Assembly: GCA_016715625.1 (NCBI GenBank)
Contig: JADJZU010000022.1
Coordinates: forward strand, 1 to 55,776
DNA from: Bacteroidota bacterium
GTDB taxonomy: Bacteria; Bacteroidota; Bacteroidia; Chitinophagales; LD1
Length of the DNA stretch: 55,776 bases
Direction: 5' to 3'
Below are positions 8,452 through 16,283 of this stretch, one piece after another (position 1 is the first letter of the stretch; every line of letters begins with the position of its first letter). The notes under the pieces were generated by a model, which did no database searches, was not told the DNA's origin, and saw only the letters and a list, made by a program, of their open reading frames with translations. The position numbers and the translations under genes are program-made.

Positions 8452-8985
8452 TCAGTGTTGATCCTTCAACTCTTTTGTGTTTAGATATATTCTTGACAAT
8501 AGCCACCCGTTCCCATCATTTCTAAATTCCATCTGTTCTATTCTTCTCCAATTCTCTGATGCAGCATAACCCGGAAAGACTTCCAATTGAGTAATGTTAT
8601 TAATTAACTCCAAGTGATTGTTTATATTGGGATAACTAACATTTGACTCTGAAAGGAATTTTTTAAAAATCAAATTAATAGAGTCAATATCCGACAGCTT
8701 AATGCGTGGGTCACTATCTTCAAAACCGTATACCTCGAAGGGTAGAGCAACTACTTCCTTAAATCCTTTATCTTCTTTTGATAAGACAATTTTTCTAAAG
8801 CCGAGCCAAAACTCTTGAAAATTTTGACTATCAATTAGGTTGTCACTTTCAACTATGTTTTGTTTGCTCGTTAAAGTATCAGTATTTGTATCTGCGTTAT
8901 TTTTCTTTTCAGAATTATCTCCGTTACAGGAATACAAAAAAGCCATTAAGAAAGAAGCAAAAGTTAGATTAAATATTTTCATCAT
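8452..8985 (-). CDS. Lipoprotein, putative immunity protein for the CHAP effector
   Basis: The start is set at 8985 (MMKIFNLTFASFLMAFLYSC), because this gives a full lipoprotein signal with the lipobox LYSC and begins four bases after the effector stop. A longer open frame reaches back into the toxin gene but has no sense as protein. The mature part has an Asn/Thr-rich linker (DNSEKKNNADTNTDTLTSKQ) and a mixed domain (FWLGFRKIVLSKEDKGFKEV, LEVFPGYAASENWRRIEQ). A membrane-anchored periplasmic protein is the expected place to neutralise a peptidoglycan-cleaving toxin. Family unrecognised; immunity role inferred from position and location. Confidence 0.65.
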   Translation of the reverse strand: MMKIFNLTFASFLMAFLYSCNGDNSEKKNNADTNTDTLTSKQNIVESDNLIDSQNFQEFWLGFRKIVLSKEDKGFKEVVALPFEVYGFEDSDPRIKLSDIDSINLIFKKFLSESNVSYPNINNHLELINNITQLEVFPGYAASENWRRIEQMEFRNDGNGWLLSRIYLNTKELKDQH

Positions 8986-8989
8986 GGTA

Positions 8990-9943
8990 CTATTTATACT
9001 TTGGAAGTGTATATGAAGGGGTGAATGATTCAGGATACCTGTATAATTTGATTTGTGCTTTATCAATCCCATACGTAGAAAGGTCAACTCGGTTTGACCA
9101 GTTACCGTGTAACATTACAAGCTTTCCGCTAGAAGTTTCTCCTGCAACAAAACCAACGTGACCTGTTTTAAATACAGCGACAGATCCGTATGCAGGTTTG
9201 CTAAGTCCTCTACCCCATGTTGACCAACTATTTCCAACAGGTCCGGCAAATGGAATATTTGACTTACTCATACACCAAGAAGCAAATGAAGCACACCAAG
9301 CAGTTTCATCACTTTTTGATTTATTACCAGCCGTATTCAAATACTCAACGATTTTTGGATTGTTTCCGGTACTCCATTCGCTTTGCCCTTTTTCCTTGAA
9401 TGCATAATCCATCCAAGGGGTAGCTGTTTTACTTAAAGTAGGGATTTCAGGGTTAGACATCGCTATGGAAGAAGTCGGAGCAGGCGCTGCAGGAGTAGTT
9501 TTACTAGCAGTTACTTCAACTGCTGGTAAACTTACATTAAGGTTTCCTTGTGCGTCTCCTGATACACCATAACCGTTAGCCATTGTCCCGGAGAATGTTT
9601 GACCAACATAACTACCGCTTATTCCTGCTGCATCTAAATCTGCCTGGCTATTGATGTTAGCATCGTATGTAGTATTTCCATTTGCATCATTATACCATCC
9701 GTCTAAAGCTCCGGTAGCGTCAACATTATAAATCGGGTTGCAGCGCATTGCATTGTATGGCGACCATTCAAAACGTTCATGAGCCATTGGATCCACATTC
9801 CACCTTCTACCCAGCCTTGTATCGTATTGCCAAAACTCTGCAGTAGTGCTGTTGCCACCACCATAAACCTCATCATCTTTCTCCTGACCATTGAACCCAT
9901 ACCTATACTCCGCGCTGTTATAGCTTCTGCCGGGCATCAGCAT
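8990..9943 (-). CDS. Orphan RHS-core cassette d with CHAP/NlpC-P60-type peptidoglycan hydrolase tail
   Basis: An intact 317-residue ORF. The head is shared (MLMPGRSYNS, FWQYDTRLGRRWNVDPMAHE, YNAMRCNPIYNVDATG). The tail from about residue 175 is a cysteine amidase/peptidase of the TIGR02594-like CHAP group: PWMDYAFKEKGQSE, NPKIVEYLNTAG, the nucleophile region ETAWCASFASWCMSK, SWSTWGRGL, PAYGSVAVFKTGHVGFVAG with the catalytic His, and MLHGNWSNRVDL. Such enzymes cleave peptidoglycan cross-links. The frame upstream of ATG 9943 meets a TAG at once, so this too is a truncated cassette. It is the clearest effector of the four, paired with the lipoprotein at 8452-8985. Confidence 0.8.
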   Translation of the reverse strand: MLMPGRSYNSAEYRYGFNGQEKDDEVYGGGNSTTAEFWQYDTRLGRRWNVDPMAHERFEWSPYNAMRCNPIYNVDATGALDGWYNDANGNTTYDANINSQADLDAAGISGSYVGQTFSGTMANGYGVSGDAQGNLNVSLPAVEVTASKTTPAAPAPTSSIAMSNPEIPTLSKTATPWMDYAFKEKGQSEWSTGNNPKIVEYLNTAGNKSKSDETAWCASFASWCMSKSNIPFAGPVGNSWSTWGRGLSKPAYGSVAVFKTGHVGFVAGETSSGKLVMLHGNWSNRVDLSTYGIDKAQIKLYRYPESFTPSYTLPKYK

Positions 9944-10071
9944 ACCAAACGAATGCTAATCAAAATGGCTGAAACCCAATGCCGGAAAGGGTTTTCAAAG
10001 AACGATAACTTGCGTATTTTTACCAAAAAGGCTTAAAAATGACAAAAAATTAAGCTCGATTTACAACGAAT

Positions 10072-10578
10072 TTAAAAAATATCAGTTTGAAAAATCCAAA
10101 GGATTTCTTGGAATATGGAGCAGGTTAGTAATACAGAAATTAACCCTAACCCCAAATAACTAACCAATGGTAACTGAGGATTAACATCGTGCTTAAGACA
10201 CATAATAAGTGTTTGTATAGCCCAAGCAACCGTAAATACCACCAAACAGAATACAACAAACGGTATCGTGCCAAACAATGGGGTAATACAAAGCAAAAAA
10301 ACAATATCCCCTAACCCAATATACTTATGTATGGAATCTCTTTTTACAAGAATTACATATATCCATGTAATTCCAATTTGAACTCCTATAATAGTAGAGT
10401 TTAGTAACGCACGATATGTTAAGCTATAAGCATCTATGCCAATTCCAATTCCATAGGTATACGATAAAAACAGAAGTGCAGGTAACGCCACTGTTGAGAT
10501 GGCTCTTTTTTTTAAATCTTGTATAGACAAGGTAAAAAGCACCATTATTAAAGGCAGTAAAACCAAAAGGCACAACAA
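10072..10578 (-). CDS. Prepilin peptidase, A24 family (GspO/PilD-like, short form)
   Basis: A 168-residue integral membrane protein with about six hydrophobic segments. It has both aspartates of the A24 aspartyl leader peptidases: D21 in QDLKKRAIS and D91 in GLGD. The N-terminal cysteine-rich methylase domain of long PilD forms is absent, as in many Bacteroidota and archaeal-type enzymes. It would cut the short leaders of the pseudopilins in this locus. It lies two bases after the GspG-like gene on the same strand, so the two form an operon. The call is firm for family. Whether it also methylates is not predicted. Confidence 0.85.
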   Translation of the reverse strand: MLCLLVLLPLIMVLFTLSIQDLKKRAISTVALPALLFLSYTYGIGIGIDAYSLTYRALLNSTIIGVQIGITWIYVILVKRDSIHKYIGLGDIVFLLCITPLFGTIPFVVFCLVVFTVAWAIQTLIMCLKHDVNPQLPLVSYLGLGLISVLLTCSIFQEILWIFQTDIF

Positions 10579-10580
10579 CG

Positions 10581-11000
10581 CTAATCTTTTTGGGTTTCCT
10601 TTAACTGATTATCATGGTTGATTTCCCAAGTATTCATTACACCATCTCCGTCAAAATCAACAACTGCGGTGGCCCTAGCTTTAAAGCCTTTGTTAGACGC
10701 ATCAATAATCTCGATTTTGTAATTAGCTTGACCTCCTTCAGTGGATAATTTCATTTGCTCAAACCCTATCTCTTCTAGTGAATGACTATAAGTAGCTGTT
10801 TCAAAAAAATATGTCTTTTGGTATGTGTACAAACTATTTAGTTGAAGTTTTGCCTCAGTACTTCTGGCTTTACTTATTAAGGGCATTAGCGAAGGTATCG
10901 CCAATAATACGAGTATGCCTATAATAATAAGAACCACTAATAGTTCATTCAGTGTAAATGCTTTGAGCACATTGCGGCCAGAGAGATGTTTCAAATACAT
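10581..11000 (-). CDS. Type IV prepilin / GspG-like major pseudopilin
   Basis: The start is set at ATG 11000, giving a 14-residue leader MYLKHLSGRNVLKA before the processing site A|FTLNELLVVL; the Glu at +5 is present. A longer frame to 11033 would need TTG. The hydrophobic N-terminal helix (LLVVLIIIGILVLLAIPSLM) polymerises and is followed by the usual amphipathic helix (SKARSTEAKLQLNSLYTYQK). The C-terminal DFDGDGVMNTWEI is a Ca-binding-like loop typical of GspG-class proteins. It is likely the main subunit. It is divergent from the 11061 gene and co-transcribed with the peptidase. Confidence 0.8.
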   Translation of the reverse strand: MYLKHLSGRNVLKAFTLNELLVVLIIIGILVLLAIPSLMPLISKARSTEAKLQLNSLYTYQKTYFFETATYSHSLEEIGFEQMKLSTEGGQANYKIEIIDASNKGFKARATAVVDFDGDGVMNTWEINHDNQLKETQKD

Positions 11001-11060
11001 GGTGGTAAGTATAGTTATGAAATTACCCAGCAATTTAAATAACTTTTATTTGCTGTAAAT

Positions 11061-11636
11061 GTGCTATTCTTGGAAATAAAGAAAACACAAGTGAACCACA
11101 ATATATTAACAGTCCTTATAATCATGTTTTGCGCTTCTTCTGGCTTCTGTCAAGAAAAGTTTAAGGATTTTGATAAACGTAAGGTGATAGTGAAAACTGA
11201 TGATGACATTGTAGAGGCTGAAGTATATGACGGAGTTGATGAGCCCAAGATAAAAAACAACAAAACATACTATTGGTTTGATCACAATATGATTATGAGT
11301 TCAATGGGGGGATATACAGGAGAGTTGTTACATGGCCTTTTCGAATCTCAGTATAGAAATTATCAGCTAAAAGAAAAGGGGGTTTTTAAGTATGGGTTAA
11401 AACATGGAGTTTGGCGATCTTGGTACGAAAATGGTAGTTTGAAACATGTTTTTTCATATAAAAAAGGTAATTTGCTTGGGAAGTATTTTGAGTATGACGT
11501 TTCGGGTAGAGTCATTGATAAGGGTAGATATAACTCTAAAGGTATTCGCTTATCAGAAATAGATCACAAAGGTCAAGAAAACAATCATGGGGCGGATTCA
11601 GTAAAAACAAAGAAGTTAAATGGGGATAAAAAATAG
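11061..11636 (+). CDS. Secreted MORN-repeat protein (YwqK-like)
   Basis: About 190 residues. A signal segment (HNILTVLIIMFCASSGFCQE) is followed by a variable region and then MORN-type repeats, each near 20 residues: KGVFKYGLKHGVWRSWYENG, SLKHVFSYKKGNLLGKYFEY, and DVSGRVIDKGRYNSKG. The start is uncertain: GTG at 11061 gives the full frame, and GTG at 11091 gives a tighter signal peptide. Proteins of this class are abundant in Bacteroidota and often annotated as YwqK-family antitoxins without real support. It sits between divergent pilus genes and may be a surface accessory protein. Confidence 0.6.
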   Translation: MLFLEIKKTQVNHNILTVLIIMFCASSGFCQEKFKDFDKRKVIVKTDDDIVEAEVYDGVDEPKIKNNKTYYWFDHNMIMSSMGGYTGELLHGLFESQYRNYQLKEKGVFKYGLKHGVWRSWYENGSLKHVFSYKKGNLLGKYFEYDVSGRVIDKGRYNSKGIRLSEIDHKGQENNHGADSVKTKKLNGDKK

Positions 11637-11671
11637 GTAGAAAACCCAAACATTGGGAACTAGTAATAGTC

Positions 11672-12913
11672 ATGATTAAAGCATCAGTACTACTGTACTC
11701 AGTTACGATCTCTATCTTTATATTGATTACAACACTTTTTGTTGTCACATCTATGTTTGATGCTCAGATTTCAGCTATAGAGTTTACCAGGTGCGAAAGA
11801 GTCAGTGACAACATTACCTCGGCAATGGAACTAATACAATCTGGGAGTTACAACTCAAAAAAGGAGATAGAAGAAAAAGTTGATTTGTTTGGTGATGGGA
11901 AAGATTTTGTTTTCGTCACGAGAATGACTTGGGGGATTATGGAGGTGTTTCAAGTTCAATCAGCAGTTGGTAAGTGTAAAGCAAAAAGGTGTTTTTTTGT
12001 TGGTCAGCAACATGATTCTACGGTTGCTCTTTCCATCAAGGATAACGATAGAATATTTAGTATAGCAGGATCATCGCAAATAGTTGGTAAAGCTTATTTA
12101 CCCTCAGGTACATATAAAAGAGTTGTCATTGATGGCCGGCCAACTAATAACAGCAACCCTGTTACGGGATCAATTTTTCATTCACAGGAGTACACTGAAT
12201 TCCTAGATAAGGATAGGGCTTTTGAAATAGCTAAAAAGCTCTTTTCGGCAGCTTTTGAGAATACATTAACCTATGATAAAATCGAGGATGGTAAATACTG
12301 TTCTTTCTTTGACACCGCAAGATTGCTGTTTAGCAGAGATATTGTAAAACTCTCAAATTCAAGATTAAGAGGCCATATAATTGTTCGCTCTTTGAAGGGA
12401 GTAGTAATAGAGAATACCTGTAACTTGGAAGATGTCATCGTTATTGCCCCACGTGTGGTAGTAGGAAAAAAATTTGAAGGTAACCTGCAAATATTTGCAT
12501 CACAAGAGATAGTTATCGAAGAAGGGGCTTATCTAAGGTATCCAAGCACCGTCACTTTAATTCAAGATAAAATGTATAACGCATCTTGTCGTTTGTCTAT
12601 CGAGCCACGAGCGGTAGTAAAAGGTCACATATTCATTTTAAAGCCTAAAGAATATCCAAGTTTGCCAACAGGTGAATTTGGAGAAGAATCTGTTGTCGAA
12701 GGAAGTGTAATTTGTGACGGAGTTTTGCAGCATAAGGGCATTATCAAGGGGACTTTAAGCACTAGAAACCTGACCGCTAAAACATCGTCCTCTTTGTATG
12801 ACAATACTTTATACAACGGTAATATATCTGCCGTATTGCGAAATCATAATTGTTTTGATCTTCTGACTGACTCGAAAGATAAGGCTAAAAAAATAGTTAA
12901 ATGGGCATATTAG
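11672..12913 (+). CDS. Pilus-locus membrane-anchored beta-helix protein, possible GspK/PilX analogue
   Basis: 413 residues. The N-terminal helix (YSVTISIFILITTLFVVTSM) resembles the membrane segment of PilX/GspK-type minor components but has no clear prepilin leader. A long extracytoplasmic part follows. Its second half (about residues 220-390) has repeating short strands such as SRLRGHIIVRSLKGVVIENT, LEDVIVIAPRVVVGKKFEGN and VVEGSVICDGVLQHKGIIKG, like a right-handed beta-helix or bactofilin-type fold. The gene starts the K-I/J-H-F-like run. Its end overlaps the next ORF by 13 bases. The exact role is unknown to me; placement at the pilus tip is a guess. Confidence 0.55.
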   Translation: MIKASVLLYSVTISIFILITTLFVVTSMFDAQISAIEFTRCERVSDNITSAMELIQSGSYNSKKEIEEKVDLFGDGKDFVFVTRMTWGIMEVFQVQSAVGKCKAKRCFFVGQQHDSTVALSIKDNDRIFSIAGSSQIVGKAYLPSGTYKRVVIDGRPTNNSNPVTGSIFHSQEYTEFLDKDRAFEIAKKLFSAAFENTLTYDKIEDGKYCSFFDTARLLFSRDIVKLSNSRLRGHIIVRSLKGVVIENTCNLEDVIVIAPRVVVGKKFEGNLQIFASQEIVIEEGAYLRYPSTVTLIQDKMYNASCRLSIEPRAVVKGHIFILKPKEYPSLPTGEFGEESVVEGSVICDGVLQHKGIIKGTLSTRNLTAKTSSSLYDNTLYNGNISAVLRNHNCFDLLTDSKDKAKKIVKWAY

Positions 12914-13218
12914 ATAGCAAGCTTAGCGGTTCTACTCTTGTTGAAGTTTTAATAGCATCAATAATACTGTTGGCGTCTTTTACTATAGCGATGAATGTTT
13001 TATCAGCAAACAGTACTTATAGGAGCGCAATACTTAAGATAGATGCCTGTATCATAGCTGGAAACGTAATATACGCAAAGAGGGACTCAAGTAACGCACT
13101 ACTAAGTCAACAAAACATAGCTCCTCTACCATTGGGGATTAAAATTGTTGAATCCGAGGGTTCACATAGTTCCGATGGTGGGTTGCTAAAAGTAAAGAGA
13201 AGGCGACTATTTCGATGA
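12901..13218 (+). CDS. Minor pseudopilin (GspI/J-like)
   Basis: 105 residues with a 10-residue leader MGILDSKLSG cut before STLVEVLIASIILLASFTIA; Glu +5 is present. The rest is short (about 80 residues) and ends SSDGGLLKVKRRRLFR. The gene begins inside the 3' end of the preceding one and ends with an ATGA overlap onto the next, so translation is coupled through the operon. The small size fits a minor pseudopilin that primes assembly. Confidence 0.75.
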   Translation: MGILDSKLSGSTLVEVLIASIILLASFTIAMNVLSANSTYRSAILKIDACIIAGNVIYAKRDSSNALLSQQNIAPLPLGIKIVESEGSHSSDGGLLKVKRRRLFR

Positions 13219-13676
13219 AACGATTGCGGGCATTTACCTTAACGGAAACGATTTTTGTGATATTACTTACGAGTATAATAGTTGCCTTTTCTTTGTATGC
13301 CGCGTTAATAGTGAAAAAACATGAGATTTATTTTATGAAACAACGACAAGGAAAATCCAACACAACATGGGCCTGTGCTCGATTAAGCTCTTTGTTTGCA
13401 CGGGCGAATAGAGCTTTTTACACCAATAAAGGGATTGAGCTATACAATACTGATTTAATAGCAATACTTAAAGTAGATGGGGATTCGTTGTACATGAACT
13501 CCTCAAAAGGTATTCAATTAGCGAGTGTCAGTGGTCAACTTTCTCATATTGACACAATCAACCTTGATCCAAATACGTCCTATATTAAGTGTGTTGGGTT
13601 TAAGATTACCGAATTAAAACATGAATACAGAAGAGATTTTTTTGTACCTGCAAGTATTTATGTAAATAACGAATAA
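13215..13676 (+). CDS. Minor pseudopilin (GspH/J-like)
   Basis: 153 residues. The leader MKRLRA precedes FTLTETIFVILLTSIIVAFS; Glu +5 is present and Phe +1 is the canonical residue. The body has the helix-plus-sheet look of a minor pseudopilin (GKSNTTWACARLSSLFARAN, ILKVDGDSLYMNSSKGIQLA). The start ATG overlaps the upstream stop. A gap of nine bases leads to GspF. Firm as a type IV filament-class protein; the exact subunit letter is not decidable by eye. Confidence 0.75.
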   Translation: MKRLRAFTLTETIFVILLTSIIVAFSLYAALIVKKHEIYFMKQRQGKSNTTWACARLSSLFARANRAFYTNKGIELYNTDLIAILKVDGDSLYMNSSKGIQLASVSGQLSHIDTINLDPNTSYIKCVGFKITELKHEYRRDFFVPASIYVNNE

Positions 13677-13685
13677 GATGCTGCA

Positions 13686-14825
13686 ATGGGTATAGTAGTA
13701 AAGCAGAACAGGAGCGGTGCAAAGTTAAAACGCTCTTCCATATTGCGAAGTGTTAAGGAGATAGTGGGTCGAGTTAAGAGGGGTGGTAATGGTTTTAGTG
13801 ACGAGGGTAAAGTTGATTTCTATCAATATTTGACTACATTGATTGGGTCAGGGGTTCGTTTGCCAGAAGCGATCTTACTTTATTCCTCTGAACCATTTGG
13901 AACAAAGTCAAATACAATTGGGTTGAGTTTGTACCAGTATCTGATAAAAGGATTTTCTCTTTCTGAAGCAATGGAGAAAACAGGGGTCTTTGACACTTAT
14001 GAATACTACAACGTAAGGATAGGAGAAGAGGTAGGAAAGCTATACGATGTTTTGAAATATTTAAAATCTTTTTTTGAAATCCGAGTAAAACAAAGGAGAA
14101 GAATTCAAGGTGTATTGGTATATCCCTCAGTTGTAATAAGCATCTCGTTTGGTGCGGTTTGGTTTTTACTATCCTATGTAGTCCCCCTTTTTGTTGACGT
14201 TTATAACCGATTTGGAGGAGAACTGCCGGCTGTTACCAAACTAGTCATCACCGTTTCAGATTGGGTTAAAAGCTATTTCTTAATTGGGATAGTAATGTGC
14301 TCGGTTGTATTCTTTGCAATTTTAAGGGTTAAGAATCGTAAGTGGTATAAAAAGTATACAGCTAAGGTAATCTTGGCAACTCCAATTATTGGGGAGTTAA
14401 CTCGACAGTTGCAAATGGCTCGTTTTTGTAATTGCATGCAACTAATGCTTCGCTCAGGCTTACCATTTGTACGAGCGATTGATCTGTCATCAAAAATGAT
14501 AAACTTTTATCCATTGCAATCTACTTTAGCTCATATTAAGGCATCAGTTATCAATGGCGAAAAGATACATGCCGCATTTGCAGTATTCGAAATTTTCGAC
14601 AAACAAATGGTAACTCTGATAAAAGTTGGAGAAGAGACAAAAAAATTAGATGAAATGTTCGTAAGATTAAACAACAACTATGAGGAGCAGGCTGATCATT
14701 CCATTACAGTGATGAACACACTTATAGAACCTTTTATTATTGTTTTTCTGGGTGTCGTGATTGGCTTTATTTTGGTAGCTATGTATATGCCATTATTTAA
14801 CATGGGAAGCCAAATAGTTTTATAG
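13686..14825 (+). CDS. gspF: Type II secretion / type IV pilus inner-membrane platform protein GspF
   Basis: 379 residues, usual length for the family. It has two cytoplasmic helical repeats with the family signature in each: LTTLIGSGVRLPEAILLYSS near residue 55, and QLMLRSGLPFVRAIDLSSKM near residue 255. Three transmembrane helices are seen at about 140-165 (VVISISFGAVWFLLSYVVPL), 195-215 and 345-372 (IIVFLGVVIGFILVAMYMPL). GspF/PilC forms the rotor-like platform that couples the ATPase to filament growth. It closes the plus-strand operon. No GspE is next to it, which is unusual. Confidence 0.88.
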   Translation: MGIVVKQNRSGAKLKRSSILRSVKEIVGRVKRGGNGFSDEGKVDFYQYLTTLIGSGVRLPEAILLYSSEPFGTKSNTIGLSLYQYLIKGFSLSEAMEKTGVFDTYEYYNVRIGEEVGKLYDVLKYLKSFFEIRVKQRRRIQGVLVYPSVVISISFGAVWFLLSYVVPLFVDVYNRFGGELPAVTKLVITVSDWVKSYFLIGIVMCSVVFFAILRVKNRKWYKKYTAKVILATPIIGELTRQLQMARFCNCMQLMLRSGLPFVRAIDLSSKMINFYPLQSTLAHIKASVINGEKIHAAFAVFEIFDKQMVTLIKVGEETKKLDEMFVRLNNNYEEQADHSITVMNTLIEPFIIVFLGVVIGFILVAMYMPLFNMGSQIVL

Positions 14826-14929
14826 CGCGTTTGAATTGATATTAGAAATCTGGTTGCGGGTTTACAGATTTAACACTACATTATTCTTCTGCTTAAATAT
14901 TACTTGTAAAAGTAAATCCGGTTGCCCAA

Positions 14930-15598
14930 CTCAGCAAGCGTAATTACTGCTACAACCTCCCAGAACAATCCATATAATTTTAATGGAACCAATATTACAT
15001 CCGATTCCGCAATTCTACAGACAACAAATACATCCGGAACACTAACGAAACAACATCATCTATCACAGTTACTACTGCAAGTATTTATAACGTGCAGGTA
15101 ACAAATCAGTGTGGCAATGCAATGTCTGATAATCAACAAATTTCTGTTTTTGCCCTTCAAAATGCTGACACATTAACAAGCAGCATTCTTGCTAATTCTT
15201 ATCAGTGGTATCATAACCAGGCAATAATAAATGGAGCTATAACTCAATGTATTGTTCCTACTCAAAATGGAAATTATGTTGTGGAAATTACCGATGTAAA
15301 CGGATGTAAAAACACCTCAGCAATCTATAATTAGACAAACGTAGGACTGAGTGCTGCTTTAAATCCTTTGTCTGTTCAGATAATTCCGAATCCCAACACG
15401 GGGCAATTCACAATGCAGTTTAGTGATAATATTCAGCACAATGTTTCAACTACAGATGTATTAGGAAGGGTGCTGGCTAAAGAAACGGTTACAGCACAGA
15501 AACAAGTCATAAACCAAAGCTGGATGGATGGGGTGTACTTTCTTAATGTATTTACACAGGATCAGACCCGTTCACTTAAGTTTATTATCGCTAAGTAA
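14930..15598 (+). pseudogene. Remnant of a T9SS-exported surface protein with C-terminal sorting domain
   Basis: The C-terminal end only of a larger secreted protein. Ig-like repeats are readable: ITVTTASIYNVQVTNQCGN, YQWYHNQAIINGAITQCI, NGNYVVEITDVNGCKN. They are followed by a type A sorting domain for type IX secretion (VQIIPNPNTGQFTMQF, VLGRVLAKETV, GVYFLNVFTQDQTRSLKFII). A TAG at 15332-15334 interrupts an otherwise continuous frame, and the 5' part before about 15092 changes frame. With no start and an internal stop it is a truncated remnant. Confidence 0.7.
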
Positions 15599-15805
15599 TT
15601 TTCTTACAGACGCGGCACTCTGTATAGGATAAGCCCTAATTGGGTTGAAGTATTTTTGCTGATTTGATAGGAGTTCATACATTTACCAACGAAACGATTG
15701 TGCCGAGGGTTCAAGTTCCGCCCGAACCACAAAAAACGTGTTTCACTTTTGCTTCACTAAGGGTTTTTTGAAGCTTGAAAAATTGAAATTCTCCTATATA
15801 AGTTT

Positions 15806-15833
15806 GATTGGGTTCGATTCCCTCCCAAACCAC
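15806..15833 (+). other. tRNA 3'-end-like fragment
   Basis: GATTGGGTTCGATTCCCTCC followed by CAAACCAC contains the T-loop consensus GGTTCGANTCC and a CCA-like end. The preceding GTTTG can pair with CAAAC, so the piece makes a hairpin but not a cloverleaf. It may be a tRNA remnant or an attachment-site core. A similar but weaker piece lies at 15704-15730. Confidence 0.35.
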
Positions 15834-15850
15834 TTTATTCAAGTTTCTTC

Positions 15851-15880
15851 AAACCCGCTCTTGTAGAGCGGGTTTTTACT
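15851..15880 (+). terminator. Rho-independent terminator
   Basis: AAACCCGCTC (15851-15860) and GAGCGGGTTT (15866-15875) form a perfect 10-bp GC-rich stem with loop TTGTA, ending in a T-run (15873-15877). There is no intact gene immediately upstream. It may have served the tRNA-like element or the T9SS remnant. Confidence 0.75.
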
Positions 15881-16084
15881 TTTTAGTCTCTTCAGTGTGT
15901 TTCATGTTTATCCGGTAAATATTTTACCTGTGCTTCGCCAAGCTCCCAAAAATGTTTCACTATGATTAAAAAAGCCCCTCTTCTCTTCTTTCTCAATAAA
16001 AAATAAGCCTGTTCTAATGGGGCTATTCCCCTTTACGCCAGAGCTTTTTTAGATAGAGAAAAGAGTGAACTTTCCACAAAGAAT

Positions 16085-16233
16085 TTATTGCCGATACTAA
16101 TGACCGGTATGCTAAAGCCCAACGGCAAGGCATCTATGCCCGGCTTCAGGTCGCGGATGCACAAGAGACGGGTAATGTTGCTTTTGGGTGGTCTACGGGT
16201 AATGTCTCCTATAATTTGCTGCTTTTGGGATGA
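16085..16233 (+). pseudogene. Short unidentified coding remnant
   Basis: One frame gives a protein-like stretch of about 48 residues without a start (IADTNDRYAKAQRQGIYARL, then QVADAQETGNVAFGWSTGNV, ending SYNLLLLG). The amino-acid use looks coding, but I recognise no family. It ends just before the tandem repeat. It could also be a chance frame. Confidence 0.25.
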
Positions 16234-16283
16234 AAAACGACTGTTTTTATACTTTTTGATGATTTACGGGCTTTCGCATACCC

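Larger units (their letters stand above)
15599..16084. other. Gene-free stretch with tRNA 3'-end-like pieces and a terminator
   Basis: I see no gene. Two pieces look like the T-arm and acceptor end of a tRNA: 15704-15730, and 15806-15833 with an exact GGTTCGATTCC box followed by CCCAAACCA. I could not fold a full tRNA upstream of either. A terminator follows at 15851-15880. Pieces like these often mark old integration sites. Confidence 0.4.

Noticed and set aside
8279..8506. Minus-strand ORF between cassettes c and d
   Set aside because: It covers the inter-cassette repeat and the end of the immunity gene, and the other repeat copies do not keep it open.
15700..15833. Complete tRNA genes
   Set aside because: Only T-arm and acceptor-like 3' parts are visible; no D-arm, anticodon arm or matching 5' acceptor could be found.
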